A DNA stretch of 64,000 nucleotides from Pseudomonas gregormendelii. Its GTDB lineage: Bacteria > Pseudomonadota > Gammaproteobacteria > Pseudomonadales > Pseudomonadaceae. The DNA lies in NCBI RefSeq assembly GCF_017114825.1, contig NZ_JADEVO010000006.1:124001-188000 (forward strand), given 5' to 3'. The translations under genes and the position numbers were made by a program. The notes beneath the pieces are model-generated. The model made no database searches and had not been told where the DNA came from. It was given only the letters and a program-made list of their open reading frames with translations. Shown here one piece after another: positions 7,455-16,571 of the stretch (within the stretch, counting starts at the first letter, position 1; the number at the start of each line of letters is the position of its first letter).

Positions 7455-8663
7455 ATGGAAAATCTGCAAAGCGCTGTGAACACTCTGGTTCACAGCTCCA
7501 ATACGTTGTTCATTCTGATCGGCGCCGTCATGGTGTTGGCCATGCATGCCGGTTTCGCCTTTCTCGAGGTCGGCACGGTTCGCCAGAAAAATCAGGTCAA
7601 CGCGCTGTCGAAAATCCTCAGTGACTTCGCCATTTCGACCCTTGCCTATTTCTTTATAGGCTACTGGATCTCCTATGGGGTCACCTTCATGCAACCGGCG
7701 GCGATATTGAACGCCGATCATGGTTATGGACTGGTGAAGTTTTTTTTCCTGCTGACCTTCGCTGCTGCAATCCCGGCCATCATCTCCGGGGGCATCGCCG
7801 AGCGTGCAAGGTTTGTCCCACAGCTGTGCGCGACAGCTTTGATCGTGGCGTTCATCTACCCGTTTTTCGAAGGCATGATGTGGAATGGCAACTACGGCCT
7901 GCAAGCCTGGCTGCTGGCGCGTTTTGGCGCCAGCTTCCATGACTTTGCCGGGTCGGTGGTAGTCCATGCCATGGGCAGCTGGCTGGCGCTGGCGGCCGTG
8001 TTGCTGTTGGGACCACGGCAGGGCCGATATCGCGACGGCCGTCTGGTTGCGTTCGCGCCGTCGAGCATTCCGTTCCTGGCGTTGGGGTCGTGGATTCTGA
8101 TCGTTGGCTGGTTCGGGTTCAACGTCATGAGCGCGCAGACCCTGGGTAACGTCAGCGGACTGGTGGCAGTGAACTCGCTGATGGCCATGGTGGGCGGTAC
8201 TGTGGCGGCACTGATCGTCGGGCGCAACGACCCCGGCTTTCTGCATAACGGGCCGTTGGCCGGTCTGGTTGCGATCTGCGCCGGTTCCGATTTGATGCAC
8301 CCGGTGGGCGCTCTCGTTACCGGTGCGATTGCCGGGGCGCTGTTTGTCTGGTGTTTTACTGCCGCGCAAGTCAAATGGCGCATCGACGATGTGCTGGGAG
8401 TGTGGCCGCTGCATGGCCTGTGCGGGGTTTGGGGTGGGATCGCCTGCGGGATATTCGGCCAGGTCGCACTGGGCGGCCTGGGCGGCGTCAGCCTGATCAG
8501 CCAGTTGATCGGTACGGCGCTGGGCGTAATCGTGGCACTGCTCGGCGGCCTGGCGATCTATGGCGGCATCAAGGCGCTGCATGGCCTGCGCTTGAGCCAG
8601 GAAGATGAGTATCACGGTGCGGACCTGGCGATCCACAAGATCGGCGCGGTCAGCCAGGATTGA
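7455..8663 (+). CDS. amt: Ammonium transporter, Amt family
   Basis: A 402-residue integral membrane protein with about 11 hydrophobic segments. Family signatures are visible: HAGFAFLEVGTVRQKN near the N-terminus, DFAGSVVVHAMGSW with the first pore histidine, and VWPLHGLCGVWGG with the second, the twin-His pair that conducts ammonia. No signal sequence is obvious, and no glnK lies next to it, unlike the usual glnK-amtB pair, so this may be a second Amt copy. It ends one base before the convergent antiporter gene. Confidence 0.9.
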   Translation: MENLQSAVNTLVHSSNTLFILIGAVMVLAMHAGFAFLEVGTVRQKNQVNALSKILSDFAISTLAYFFIGYWISYGVTFMQPAAILNADHGYGLVKFFFLLTFAAAIPAIISGGIAERARFVPQLCATALIVAFIYPFFEGMMWNGNYGLQAWLLARFGASFHDFAGSVVVHAMGSWLALAAVLLLGPRQGRYRDGRLVAFAPSSIPFLALGSWILIVGWFGFNVMSAQTLGNVSGLVAVNSLMAMVGGTVAALIVGRNDPGFLHNGPLAGLVAICAGSDLMHPVGALVTGAIAGALFVWCFTAAQVKWRIDDVLGVWPLHGLCGVWGGIACGIFGQVALGGLGGVSLISQLIGTALGVIVALLGGLAIYGGIKALHGLRLSQEDEYHGADLAIHKIGAVSQD

Positions 8664-8664
8664 T

Positions 8665-10377
8665 TCAACGTTCATCGTCGTCCGAACCTGGATAGAAGTC
8701 GTGCAACAGGCGATAGCGATCGCTGCGAACCTGGTCTACCCGGTCCTTAACCTGTTGTGCGGGCAGGCCGAGCATGATCAGCGCGTGGGAGGCGAGCATC
8801 AGGCTCGATTCCAGCAGTTCCGGGACGACCTCGCTGGCCCCTGCTGCATTCAATTCGGCGAGCTGGCTGTCATCGCGAGTGCGCACCAGGATCGGCACGC
8901 TCGAGTTGAGCACGCGCGCCTGCTTGAGGATGAGCATGGCAATGTCGGCCCGGTCCACGGCAATCACCAGCAGCCGGGCGCGGTCCAGTCCCACTGCGAG
9001 CAGCAGTTCGCCGCGGCGGGAGTCGCCGTAGTGCACGCAACGTTCGCTGACAGCGGCCTCCTGTACTCGCACCGGGTCGTTGTCCAGCGCAATGTAGGCT
9101 TGATGTTCATGGCGCAGGAAGCGGCCGATGGACTGGCCAACCCGGCCGTATCCGCAGATGACTACGTGACCGTCCAGGCCGGCATTGAGTGCGCTGATTT
9201 GTTCCAGCTGCGCTTCTTCGTTAGGTTTGCGATGCAAGCGCGCTGCTATACGCGGCGCTGCGCGCAGGAGCAAGGGCGTCACCAGCATCGAGCAAAAAGT
9301 GGCGGCAAGCAGCAGTGCGGCGAAGTCGCCCGCAAGCATTTTGCTCGTTTGCATTTGCGCCATCAGCGCAAAGCAGAACTCCCCGCCCTGGGCCAGCGCG
9401 AGGCCGCTGCGCCAGGCGGTTTCGGTGTCACTGCCACGCCATTTGACCAGCAGCGCGACAACGCTGCCCTTGATCAGCAGCAACGCCAGCGTCAACCCCA
9501 GGATCAGCAGGCCATGGCTGGCAAATAGCTGCAAGTCGATCAACATGCCGATGCTGACAAAAAACAATCCCAGGAGGATGTCGCGGAAGGGGCGGATGTC
9601 AGCCTCGATCTGATGGCGGTAGTGGCTTTCCCCCAGCAACATGCCGGCGAGAAACGCCCCCAGTGCAGGCGACAGGCCTAGCAGGTGGGTCAGCCACGCG
9701 GTGAGCAGGACAATCACCAGCGCCAGCAGCACAAACAGCTCTGCGGAGCGAGCCGCCGCCACCTCATGGAATAACCGCGGCAACAGCCAGCGGCTGGCCA
9801 TCAGCAATCCGACAAACAACACCAGGGTTTTGCCCAACGTCATGGGCAGCGCCCAGTACCAGGGTTGCTCGCTACTGCCTGCAAACACGGGCACCAGTGT
9901 CAGCAACAGAACGGCGACCACGTCCTGGAACAACAGCACGGCGATGGCGTTCTGGCCGTGGCTGCTGAATATTTCACCAAGGCTGCCAAGCTCCTTGCTG
10001 ACGATGGCGGTGGATGACAGGGCCAGCCCCGCACCCAGTAACAGCGCAGGTATACCCGGCATGCCGAACAGCATCAGCAGGCTTCCCAGCAATACCGCAC
10101 ATATCAGCACTTGCAGGCTGCCAAGGCCGAACACCACCTGTCGCAGTGCCAGCATTTTCGACAGGGAAAATTCCAGCCCCAGGGAAAATAGCAGGAACAC
10201 CACGCCCAGCTCGGCGAGATCGGGCAGCCCTTCGCTTTCATTGACCCAATTGAACGCAGTGGGTCCGATCATCAGCCCTACGCACAGGTAGCCCAGGACC
10301 GGCGGCAGGCGCAGTCGCTGGAACAGCGCAATCACCACCAGTGAGGAGGCGAGGATGATCAGCAGATTGGCGAACAC
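8665..10377 (-). CDS. CPA2-family cation:proton antiporter, KefB-like, with TrkA-N domain
   Basis: 570 residues. About 12 membrane segments (residues 1-380) carry the family motif GVVFLLFSLGLEFSLSKM. A cytoplasmic RCK/TrkA-N domain follows (HVVICGYGRVGQSIG near residue 405, a Rossmann NAD-binding loop). The family exchanges K+ or Na+ for protons; the domain order matches KefB/KefC/YbaL. No KefF/KefG partner is adjacent, so glutathione gating cannot be assumed. It is tail to tail with amt. Confidence 0.85.
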   Translation of the reverse strand: MFANLLIILASSLVVIALFQRLRLPPVLGYLCVGLMIGPTAFNWVNESEGLPDLAELGVVFLLFSLGLEFSLSKMLALRQVVFGLGSLQVLICAVLLGSLLMLFGMPGIPALLLGAGLALSSTAIVSKELGSLGEIFSSHGQNAIAVLLFQDVVAVLLLTLVPVFAGSSEQPWYWALPMTLGKTLVLFVGLLMASRWLLPRLFHEVAAARSAELFVLLALVIVLLTAWLTHLLGLSPALGAFLAGMLLGESHYRHQIEADIRPFRDILLGLFFVSIGMLIDLQLFASHGLLILGLTLALLLIKGSVVALLVKWRGSDTETAWRSGLALAQGGEFCFALMAQMQTSKMLAGDFAALLLAATFCSMLVTPLLLRAAPRIAARLHRKPNEEAQLEQISALNAGLDGHVVICGYGRVGQSIGRFLRHEHQAYIALDNDPVRVQEAAVSERCVHYGDSRRGELLLAVGLDRARLLVIAVDRADIAMLILKQARVLNSSVPILVRTRDDSQLAELNAAGASEVVPELLESSLMLASHALIMLGLPAQQVKDRVDQVRSDRYRLLHDFYPGSDDDER

Positions 10378-10582
10378 GGACTCTCCGAATTTGAAGTTGG
10401 CTAATGAAGCGTAGAGGCAAAAAAATACCGAGCATCACTCATATGGCATTTGCCGGGAATGATTTGAGTCAGGGGATTGCCAGGTCCCTCGAACCGCCAT
10501 TGCCCAGGGGCTGCAGGCTTCGTCTCGACTGACTTGGATCGTGGGCCTAGAATGAACCCCTACTTTGCCTGGGCCCCTCGCC

Positions 10583-10819
10583 ATGCCTCCTGAATGCCAG
10601 CTGTTCGGCACCCTTGGTTGCCATCTGTGTGAACTTGCCGAAGAAGAGTTGATGCCCCTGGTCGAACACGGTTTGCTGGTCGAGCTGATCGACATTGCCG
10701 AGAACGAGGACTGGGTCGAGGACTACGGCTTGCGAATCCCGGTGCTGCGCCGCGTGGATACTGGAGCGGAGCTGGACTGGCCATTCGATGCCGAGCAGGT
10801 AGTGGCTTTTTTGCGTTGA
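10583..10819 (+). CDS. Glutaredoxin-like small thiol protein (DUF836 family)
   Basis: 78 residues with the pattern LFGTLGCHLCELAEEEL, a CxxC motif at the start of a thioredoxin/glutaredoxin fold, and a cis-Pro segment (YGLRIPVL). This is the DUF836/glutaredoxin-like family; the substrate is unknown. ATG 10583 is preferred to the in-frame TTG at 10565. Divergent from the antiporter gene. Confidence 0.75.
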   Translation: MPPECQLFGTLGCHLCELAEEELMPLVEHGLLVELIDIAENEDWVEDYGLRIPVLRRVDTGAELDWPFDAEQVVAFLR

Positions 10820-10881
10820 ACAGCGCTCCACTTATCGCTCTGCCCGATTGATCCGTTGGCGAAAGCTCGCTGATTCGGTTA

Positions 10882-10897
10882 CTGTATGTGTATACAG
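10882..10897. promoter_or_regulatory. LexA (SOS) box
   Basis: CTGTATGTGTATACAG is CTG-N10-CAG with an alternating TA core and a flanking TA at 10880-10881, close to the gammaproteobacterial consensus TACTGTATATATATACAGTA. It lies 51 bp before the start of the small gene at 10949, in promoter position. Confidence 0.8.
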
Positions 10898-10948
10898 TTA
10901 TTCGGATGGCCTGTCTTGCGGGCGATCCTGCGAGTCAGAGGATGAGTC

Positions 10949-11266
10949 ATGGTCAATGTCGAACAGTTGAAGAACAGCGTGAACCGCATGTCGGCGGACG
11001 TGGTGCGAGAGGCCGTTCTCGAACTGCGCCTGGACGGCCTGGTGACCGAAGGGAAGACCCCCTTCAACAAACTGCATTTCAACACCTGTTTCGCCGAAAT
11101 CGAAGCTTTGTTCCAGCGCGCGGGGTATCACCGGCAGCTGGATGTGGTCGGTTACCAGGGCTTGCTGTACGCATTGTATGACCCTGGCCGGTGGGAGGCG
11201 GTCGACGTGTTGCGCTGGCTCAAGGAGTTCACCGAGGCCGCAGCCCGCGACCGGATACCGGCATGA
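10949..11266 (+). CDS. Conserved protein of unknown function, probably SOS-induced
   Basis: 105 residues, mostly helical, starting MVNVEQLKNSVNRMSADVVREAVLE by sense (only key parts given) with a C-terminal LYDPGRWEAVDVLRWLKEF. No motif I can assign to a function. A near-consensus LexA box lies 51 bp upstream, so it should be induced by DNA damage. It looks like one of the small uncharacterised LexA-regulon proteins conserved in Pseudomonas. Start ATG 10949 follows a GAGGATGAGTC ribosome-site region. Confidence 0.7.
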   Translation: MVNVEQLKNSVNRMSADVVREAVLELRLDGLVTEGKTPFNKLHFNTCFAEIEALFQRAGYHRQLDVVGYQGLLYALYDPGRWEAVDVLRWLKEFTEAAARDRIPA

Positions 11267-11337
11267 GTAATCTCTTCTAGGATCGTTCTGGCCGCTGCAG
11301 GATAATGCTGACCTGCATTAGGGGTCAGAGCGTTCTT

Positions 11338-12228
11338 ATGTCCACTTCATCGTTTTGTGCTGCGCGCACTCAAGCCAGTACTCTGTATCTGCCCCCGGGT
11401 GCGTGGCAGACCGTGCTCGACTGCCTGTGCGAGCATTTCAGTGCCATCGGCCGCGAGCAATGGCTCGACCGCATCGCCCGCGGTCGTGTCCTGGATGGTT
11501 TTGGGCAACCTATCCCCCTCGACTTGCCGTACAAGGAAGGTCTGCGCATTCATTATTTTCGGGAAGTCGCGGATGAAAAACCGATTCCGGTGGTCGAGTC
11601 GATCCTGTACGCAGATGAGCATCTGGTGGTGGCGGACAAGCCGCACTTCCTGCCAGTAACGCCTGCCGGTGAATACGTCGAGCAAACCCTGCTACGCAGG
11701 TTGATCCATCGCCTGGATAATCCGCATCTGGTGCCCCTGCATCGCATTGATCGCCACACAGCGGGCCTCGTGCTGTTTTCAGCCCATCCTGACAGCCGCT
11801 CGGCCTACCAGTCCCTGTTCCCGACCCGGCAGATCGAAAAACGCTACGAAGCTATTGCTCCTGCGTTGCCCGGGCTGTGTTTCCCGCTGGTGCACAAAAG
11901 TCGGCTGGTGGAGGGCGAACCTTTTTTCCGCATGCAGGAAGGTCCCGGCGCGACCAATACCGAGACAGCCGTGGACGTTAGGGAAAAGAATGGCGACCTC
12001 TGGCGTTATGCGCTGTACCCGGTCACGGGCAAGAAACATCAGCTGCGCGTGCACATGGCCGCCCTGGGCGCGGGCATCTGTAATGATCCGTTCTATCCCC
12101 AGGTGCTCAAGGACGTCGTCGATGACTATGCCAATCCCTTGAAGCTGCTGGCCCAGGGCTTGCGTTTCGTGGACCCGCTCACCGGGCAGGAGCGTTGTTT
12201 TGAAAGCTCGCTGTTTCTGGACTGGTGA
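11338..12228 (+). CDS. RluA-family RNA pseudouridine synthase
   Basis: 296 residues. The catalytic motif PLHRIDRHTAGLVLFS (about residues 135-150) contains the essential Asp of RluA-type pseudouridine synthases. An EKRYEAIAPAL segment and the C-terminal GKKHQLRVHMAALG motif complete the fold. The N-terminal region (residues 30-65) looks like an S4-related RNA-binding part. Target uridines cannot be read from sequence. ATG 11338 is chosen; an upstream in-frame start at 11305 adds 11 unconserved-looking residues. Confidence 0.85.
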   Translation: MSTSSFCAARTQASTLYLPPGAWQTVLDCLCEHFSAIGREQWLDRIARGRVLDGFGQPIPLDLPYKEGLRIHYFREVADEKPIPVVESILYADEHLVVADKPHFLPVTPAGEYVEQTLLRRLIHRLDNPHLVPLHRIDRHTAGLVLFSAHPDSRSAYQSLFPTRQIEKRYEAIAPALPGLCFPLVHKSRLVEGEPFFRMQEGPGATNTETAVDVREKNGDLWRYALYPVTGKKHQLRVHMAALGAGICNDPFYPQVLKDVVDDYANPLKLLAQGLRFVDPLTGQERCFESSLFLDW

Positions 12229-12247
12229 TGACGGTATTGCAGGCATG

Positions 12248-12272
12248 AAAAAGCCCGCAGAAGCGGGCTTTT
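12248..12272. terminator. Bidirectional terminator
   Basis: AAAAAGCCCGC pairs with GCGGGCTTTT around a 4-nt loop between convergent genes; A- and T-runs allow it to end transcription in both directions. Confidence 0.85.
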
Positions 12273-12296
12273 CTGTATCGGGCTATGCCGTAAAGA

Positions 12297-12518
12297 TTAC
12301 AGCTCTTTAACGGTACGAACCTGATCCTTGTTGATGCGGGTTTCTTTACCGTCGAGTTGCTGGAACTCGTAGAAACCGGAATCTTCATCATACTTTGGTG
12401 CGTCAACAGCCTGGATTTCGCGACCGTCATTCAAGGTGATCACGGTAGGCGAAGAGCAACCGGCAAGGGTCGCGAGGCCCAGTGCGAGCATGAAAGTGGC
12501 GAGGGTCCGTTGAGTCAT
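12297..12518 (-). CDS. YgdI/YgdR-family small lipoprotein
   Basis: 73 residues. A signal peptide ends in a lipobox (LATLAGC, Cys at residue 21), followed by SSPTVITLNDGREIQAVD and KYDEDSGFYEFQQLDG, characteristic of the YgdI/YgdR (DUF903) SH3-like lipoproteins. It should sit in the outer or inner membrane facing the periplasm. Start ATG 12518, preceded by GGAGACAC. Role unknown in the family. Confidence 0.88.
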   Translation of the reverse strand: MTQRTLATFMLALGLATLAGCSSPTVITLNDGREIQAVDAPKYDEDSGFYEFQQLDGKETRINKDQVRTVKEL

Positions 12519-12595
12519 GAGTGTGTCTCCGATATGAATTCTTTGGTTACTGATCTTGTAGACGTGTACAACGCGCGCAAGTTCCTTGGCTAGTG

Positions 12596-13198
12596 TCAGT
12601 CTGACACAGTGCCGTGGCTGCTTAACAGCTCCGGGGTATTCAGGTTGGCCAGCCGCGGGTCGTTTTCGGGGCATTGCAGGGCGATCGCACCCAGTTTGCG
12701 CATTATCCGGCCGGGACTGCGTTCCCCCTCACTCCAAGCCTCATCGAATGCCTGGCAGAGTTCCGCGGGGATGATGCATAACAGCGGTTCCCAATGCTCG
12801 CCATGGCGCAGCATCAAGGGTTTTTCGGGATGCCGGCTGGCGGTTTCGCGCATGGCCTGCAGCAGCGCGGCATCAATGCGCGGCACATCACACGGCAAGA
12901 CCATCATGAAGCGGTGCCGTGCGGCCTGCAGGCCTGCGCGAATCCCGGCCAGGGGCCCCGGGAAATCCCCTTCATCGTCATGCACCAGGCGGTCGGCATA
13001 GGGTGCGTATTTGTCCAGATTGCGATTGCAGGAAATAATCAGGTCATCGCTCAGTGGCCGGGTCTTGCGGTGCAGATGCGCAATCAGCGGCTCGCCGTGC
13101 CAGTCCAGCAACCCTTTGTCCTGCCCCCCCATGCGTTGGCCGCGACCGCCGGCCAGGAGCAGAATGGAGCAGGGCGGCAGTTGGGTCTCGAGGGTCAT
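12596..13198 (-). CDS. mobA: Molybdenum cofactor guanylyltransferase
   Basis: 200 residues. MobA transfers GMP from GTP to molybdopterin-Mo to make the MGD cofactor. [19 protein letters not shown] (residues 13-31) is the nucleotide-binding loop with the conserved Lys, and [13 protein letters not shown] and LPCDVPRID are further family motifs. Divergent from moaB-moeA, forming a cofactor-synthesis locus. Confidence 0.92.
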   Translation of the reverse strand: MTLETQLPPCSILLLAGGRGQRMGGQDKGLLDWHGEPLIAHLHRKTRPLSDDLIISCNRNLDKYAPYADRLVHDDEGDFPGPLAGIRAGLQAARHRFMMVLPCDVPRIDAALLQAMRETASRHPEKPLMLRHGEHWEPLLCIIPAELCQAFDEAWSEGERSPGRIMRKLGAIALQCPENDPRLANLNTPELLSSHGTVSD

Positions 13199-13278
13199 GG
13201 CGAGCCTTCATGGGGCGGCGAAAAAAGTGAGGGCTGTGATATAACACCGGCCTGTTTTTCCTACAACTGGACGAGCCT

Positions 13279-13818
13279 ATGAAAGCCAAGGCTGATGTAC
13301 CTTTCGCGCCGCTGAACATTGCGGTGCTCACGGTCAGCGACACCCGTACCCTGGAAACCGACACTTCTGGCCAGGTCTTCGTCGACCGCCTGAGCGCTGC
13401 CGGGCATCGCCTGGCCGAGCGGGTACTGCTCAAAGATGATCTGTACAAAATTCGAGCGCAAGTCGCCCACTGGATTGCCGAAGATGTCGTGCAGGTCGTA
13501 CTGATCACTGGCGGCACCGGGTTCACCGGCCGCGACAGCACGCCGGAAGCGGTGAGCTGCCTGCTGGACAAGCAGGTTGACGGATTTGGCGAGCTGTTTC
13601 GGCAAATTTCCGTAGCCGACATCGGCACTTCCACTGTGCAATCCCGTGCGCTGGCCGGCCTGGCCAATGGCACGCTGGTCTGCTGCCTGCCGGGTTCGAC
13701 CAATGCAGTACGTACCGGGTGGGATGGCATCCTCGCCGAACAGTTGGACTCGCGGCACCGCCCGTGCAACTTCGTGACTCACCTGAAACAGGCGGCTCCC
13801 TGTGAATCCCGCGGGTAA
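13279..13818 (+). CDS. moaB: Molybdenum cofactor biosynthesis protein MoaB
   Basis: 179 residues of the MogA/MoaB adenylyltransferase fold. LTVSDTRTLETDTSG near the start and ITGGTGFTGRDSTPEA are the family motifs; the latter binds molybdopterin. It adenylylates molybdopterin before metal insertion. It overlaps the next gene, moeA, by 17 bp, so the two are cotranscribed. Confidence 0.92.
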   Translation: MKAKADVPFAPLNIAVLTVSDTRTLETDTSGQVFVDRLSAAGHRLAERVLLKDDLYKIRAQVAHWIAEDVVQVVLITGGTGFTGRDSTPEAVSCLLDKQVDGFGELFRQISVADIGTSTVQSRALAGLANGTLVCCLPGSTNAVRTGWDGILAEQLDSRHRPCNFVTHLKQAAPCESRG

Positions 13819-15028
13819 GTCCGGCAAGACCGGCACTTTGATGCCGGTCGAAGCCGCACTGGCACGCCTGCTGGAAATGGCTGGCGCCACGCCTATTCTG
13901 CAGCGTGAACGCTTGCCCCTGGCCCAGGTGCAGGGCCGCGTTCTGGCCGATGACTTGATCTCAACCCTGGATTTGCCGCCCTGGCCGAACAGCGCCATGG
14001 ACGGCTATGCGTTGCGCTTGGGCGACTGGACCGGCGAAGCGCTGGTGGTTAGCCAGAAGATTTTCGCCGGTAACGCGCCGCAGCCCCTGCAGTCCGGTAC
14101 GTGTGCGCGAATTTTCACCGGTGCACCAGTGCCGGCGGGTGCCGACTGCGTCGAGATGCAGGAAAACGCCGAGGTCCAGCCGGACGGGCGAGTAGCGTTC
14201 ACCCAAAGTCTGAAAGTGGGGCAAAACATCCGTCCCCAGGGCCAGGAAACCACTGCCGGAGAACAGGTGCTGGTGGCCGGGACTCGCTTGGGCCCGATCG
14301 AACAGGGCCTGGCGGCATCACTGGGCTGCGCGGAGCTGGAAGTCATTCGCAAGGTTCGCGTTGCGGTGCTTTCCACCGGTGATGAACTGATCGAGCCCGG
14401 TCAGCCCCTCGGCCCGGGGCAAATCTACAACAGCAACCGGGTGCTGCTGTGCAGCTGGTTGCAGCGCCTGGGTTGCGAGGTGATCGACGCCGGTATTCTC
14501 CCCGACGACCTGCCCACTACCCGCGCTCGCCTCGGCGAGCTCAACGACGTTGACCTGATCCTTTCCACCGGAGGCGTCTCGGTGGGTGAGGCTGACTTTC
14601 TTGGAATTGCCTTGCGCGAGGAGGGTGAGCTGACGCTATGGAAACTCGCCATCAAGCCTGGAAAACCGCTGACCTTCGGGCACTTTCGCGGGGTGCCGGT
14701 GATCGGTCTGCCAGGTAATCCGGCCTCGACCCTGGTGACCTTTGCGTTGTTGACCCGGCCTTATCTCTTGCGCCGTCAAGGCGTGCAGGACGTAGAACCC
14801 CTGAAGTTCCAGGTGCCGGCGGGTTTCGACTGGCCGATGGCAGGCAATCGTCGAGAGTACCTGCGAGGGCGTCTGGAGAACGGCCGGGCGATCATCTACA
14901 AGAACCAGAGCTCCGGTGTGTTACGCAGTGCAGCGTGGGCCGAGGGACTGGTTGAGGTGCGGGAGGATCGCACGCTGGTCGAAGGCGAGCTTGTCGGGTT
15001 CATTCCACTGAGTGAAGTCCTGGGCTGA
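13802..15028 (+). CDS. moeA: Molybdopterin molybdenumtransferase MoeA
   Basis: 408 residues. MoeA inserts molybdate into adenylylated molybdopterin. Motifs: PPWPNSAMDGYAL (about 60-72), RIFTGAPVPAGAD, VLSTGDEL, STGGVSVGEADF and GLPGNPAST in the MogA-like domain. The GTG at 13802 lies inside the moaB end; an alternative ATG at 13841 would drop 13 residues but has no better ribosome site. Confidence 0.92.
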   Translation: MNPAGKSGKTGTLMPVEAALARLLEMAGATPILQRERLPLAQVQGRVLADDLISTLDLPPWPNSAMDGYALRLGDWTGEALVVSQKIFAGNAPQPLQSGTCARIFTGAPVPAGADCVEMQENAEVQPDGRVAFTQSLKVGQNIRPQGQETTAGEQVLVAGTRLGPIEQGLAASLGCAELEVIRKVRVAVLSTGDELIEPGQPLGPGQIYNSNRVLLCSWLQRLGCEVIDAGILPDDLPTTRARLGELNDVDLILSTGGVSVGEADFLGIALREEGELTLWKLAIKPGKPLTFGHFRGVPVIGLPGNPASTLVTFALLTRPYLLRRQGVQDVEPLKFQVPAGFDWPMAGNRREYLRGRLENGRAIIYKNQSSGVLRSAAWAEGLVEVREDRTLVEGELVGFIPLSEVLG

Positions 15029-15203
15029 CACCTGTGGCTGGCAACTAAGGGGTGCGTGTTGCACCCGGTCACCGGGCCAGCATGGTCACCGCTGTAGGAC
15101 TCGCCTCTGGCCTCGCTTAAATATTTGGTTTTTTTTACGGCTTTTTTGGCCGTGGGCGCGGTCAACATCTGCCATACGGAATCCAATCCTGGGAGTGACT
15201 GCC

Positions 15204-16121
15204 ATGAGCGAACGCAAAGCGCTGTTAATTCTGCACGGCAAGCAAGCGCTCAACGAAGCGGTGCGTAACGCAGTTGAAGAGAAACGGCAGCAGGGCTGGG
15301 ACCTGGCTGTACGGGTGACCTGGGAGGCTGGCGATGCCCAGCGGCTGGTCGATGAGGCACTGGATGCCGGTTATGTGCAGATTATCGCCGGGGGCGGAGA
15401 TGGCACCCTGCGCGATATCGCCGAAGCAATCGCCAATCACTCGGCAGATGCCAGCCTGGTGCTGATGCCCTTGGGCACCGCGAATGATTTTGCACGCGCC
15501 GCCGGGGTACCGCTGGAACCTGGGCCCGCATTGGAGCTACTGGATGCTCCGGCCAGTGCCATTGACCTGGGCGAAGCCGGCTCGCAAGTTTTCTTGAACA
15601 TGGCCACGGGTGGTTTCGGTAGCCAGGTCACCGCCAACACGTCGGAAGACCTGAAAAAAGTGCTCGGTGGAGCTGCCTATCTGTTTACCGGATTGTCGCG
15701 TTTCAGCGAGTTGCACGCCGCCTACGGCGAGTTGCAGGGGCCTGATTTCCACTGGAGCGGCGAGCTCCTGGCACTGGGCATTGGCAATGGTCGACAGGCC
15801 GGTGGCGGGCACGTCCTGTGCCCCGAAGCACTGGCTGACGATGGTTTGCTTGATATCAGCATTCTGCCTGCACCCCAGGAAGTGGTCGGCACCCTGAAGA
15901 ACCTGCTGGCCGATGGCTTCGGTCTGGACAACATGTTCGTGCGCGCCCGCTTGCCCTGGGTCGAAATCAAGGTTTCGGAAGGGCTCTACATCAACCTTGA
16001 TGGCGAGCCACTGGAAGGCGACAACCTGCGCTTCGCGGCGCGTCCGGCAGCCCTTCGAGTGCATCTGCCGGCGAACTCACCCTTGTTGACCGGTTCGACG
16101 ATCGTTAATCATCCAGACTGA
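15204..16121 (+). CDS. yegS: Lipid kinase YegS-like
   Basis: 305 residues of the diacylglycerol-kinase catalytic family. GGGDGTLRDIAEAI is the nucleotide loop, and LPLGTANDFARAAGVP follows; GGHVLCPEALADDGLLDI lies in the C-terminal domain. E. coli YegS phosphorylates phosphatidylglycerol in vitro. Start ATG 15204 has a GGGAG site 8 bp upstream. The gap before it (15029-15203) holds weak hairpins without a clear terminator. The 3' end overlaps the convergent solo-LuxR gene by 17 bp. Confidence 0.88.
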   Translation: MSERKALLILHGKQALNEAVRNAVEEKRQQGWDLAVRVTWEAGDAQRLVDEALDAGYVQIIAGGGDGTLRDIAEAIANHSADASLVLMPLGTANDFARAAGVPLEPGPALELLDAPASAIDLGEAGSQVFLNMATGGFGSQVTANTSEDLKKVLGGAAYLFTGLSRFSELHAAYGELQGPDFHWSGELLALGIGNGRQAGGGHVLCPEALADDGLLDISILPAPQEVVGTLKNLLADGFGLDNMFVRARLPWVEIKVSEGLYINLDGEPLEGDNLRFAARPAALRVHLPANSPLLTGSTIVNHPD

Positions 16122-16368
16122 TGATCCGCTCACGCACGGCAAACAGGACCAGCCCGGCCACGTCGTAGATCTGCAAGCGCTTCATGATCTGCGAGCGATG
16201 GGTTTCCACGGTCTTGATGCTCAGCCCCAGGCCGCTGGCGATTTCCCGGGTGGATTTGCCGCGAACGATCAGGCGCAGGATTTCCAGCTGGCGCGCCGTC
16301 AGGTTGTGGGTCACTGATTTGGGCCTGTTGCCGGGTCGGTGTGCATCGACAAGATCAATCGATCGCAT
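16105..16368 (-). CDS. Solo LuxR-type helix-turn-helix regulator
   Basis: 87 residues, almost only a GerE/LuxR HTH: LTARQLEILRLIVRGKSTREIASGLGLSIKTVETHRSQIMKRL. No receiver or ligand domain is present, so it is a stand-alone DNA-binding module, possibly constitutive or controlled by partner proteins. It lies between yegS (convergent, 17-bp overlap) and cheV (divergent). No good ribosome site is seen at ATG 16368. Confidence 0.75.
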   Translation of the reverse strand: MRSIDLVDAHRPGNRPKSVTHNLTARQLEILRLIVRGKSTREIASGLGLSIKTVETHRSQIMKRLQIYDVAGLVLFAVRERIISLDD

Positions 16369-16571
16369 CGTTGTCGTTGCTGATCAGGTTGCAAGTGACT
16401 CAGGCATTCCTCCGTTTTGGCCAAGAGCGGCTGCGTTCCTGCTGTTGCGGATGGCGTCCGCGTATTCGGTCGGGCACAGGAGCGGGGCATCTTAATCAAG
16501 GGGTCAAGGTCTGCCGTTGGCAGCCGATAAACCGTTTTAATGAACTCACCCGTACAAGCCCAGGAGTCATA

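Noticed and set aside
7437-8675. Long open frame opposite the ammonium transporter gene
   Set aside because: Its product is low-complexity (Gln/Arg/His-rich) and the sense frame is a clear Amt protein; it is a GC-codon shadow.
15049-15066. Hairpin after moeA as a terminator
   Set aside because: GGGTGC/GCACCC is short and has no following T-run.
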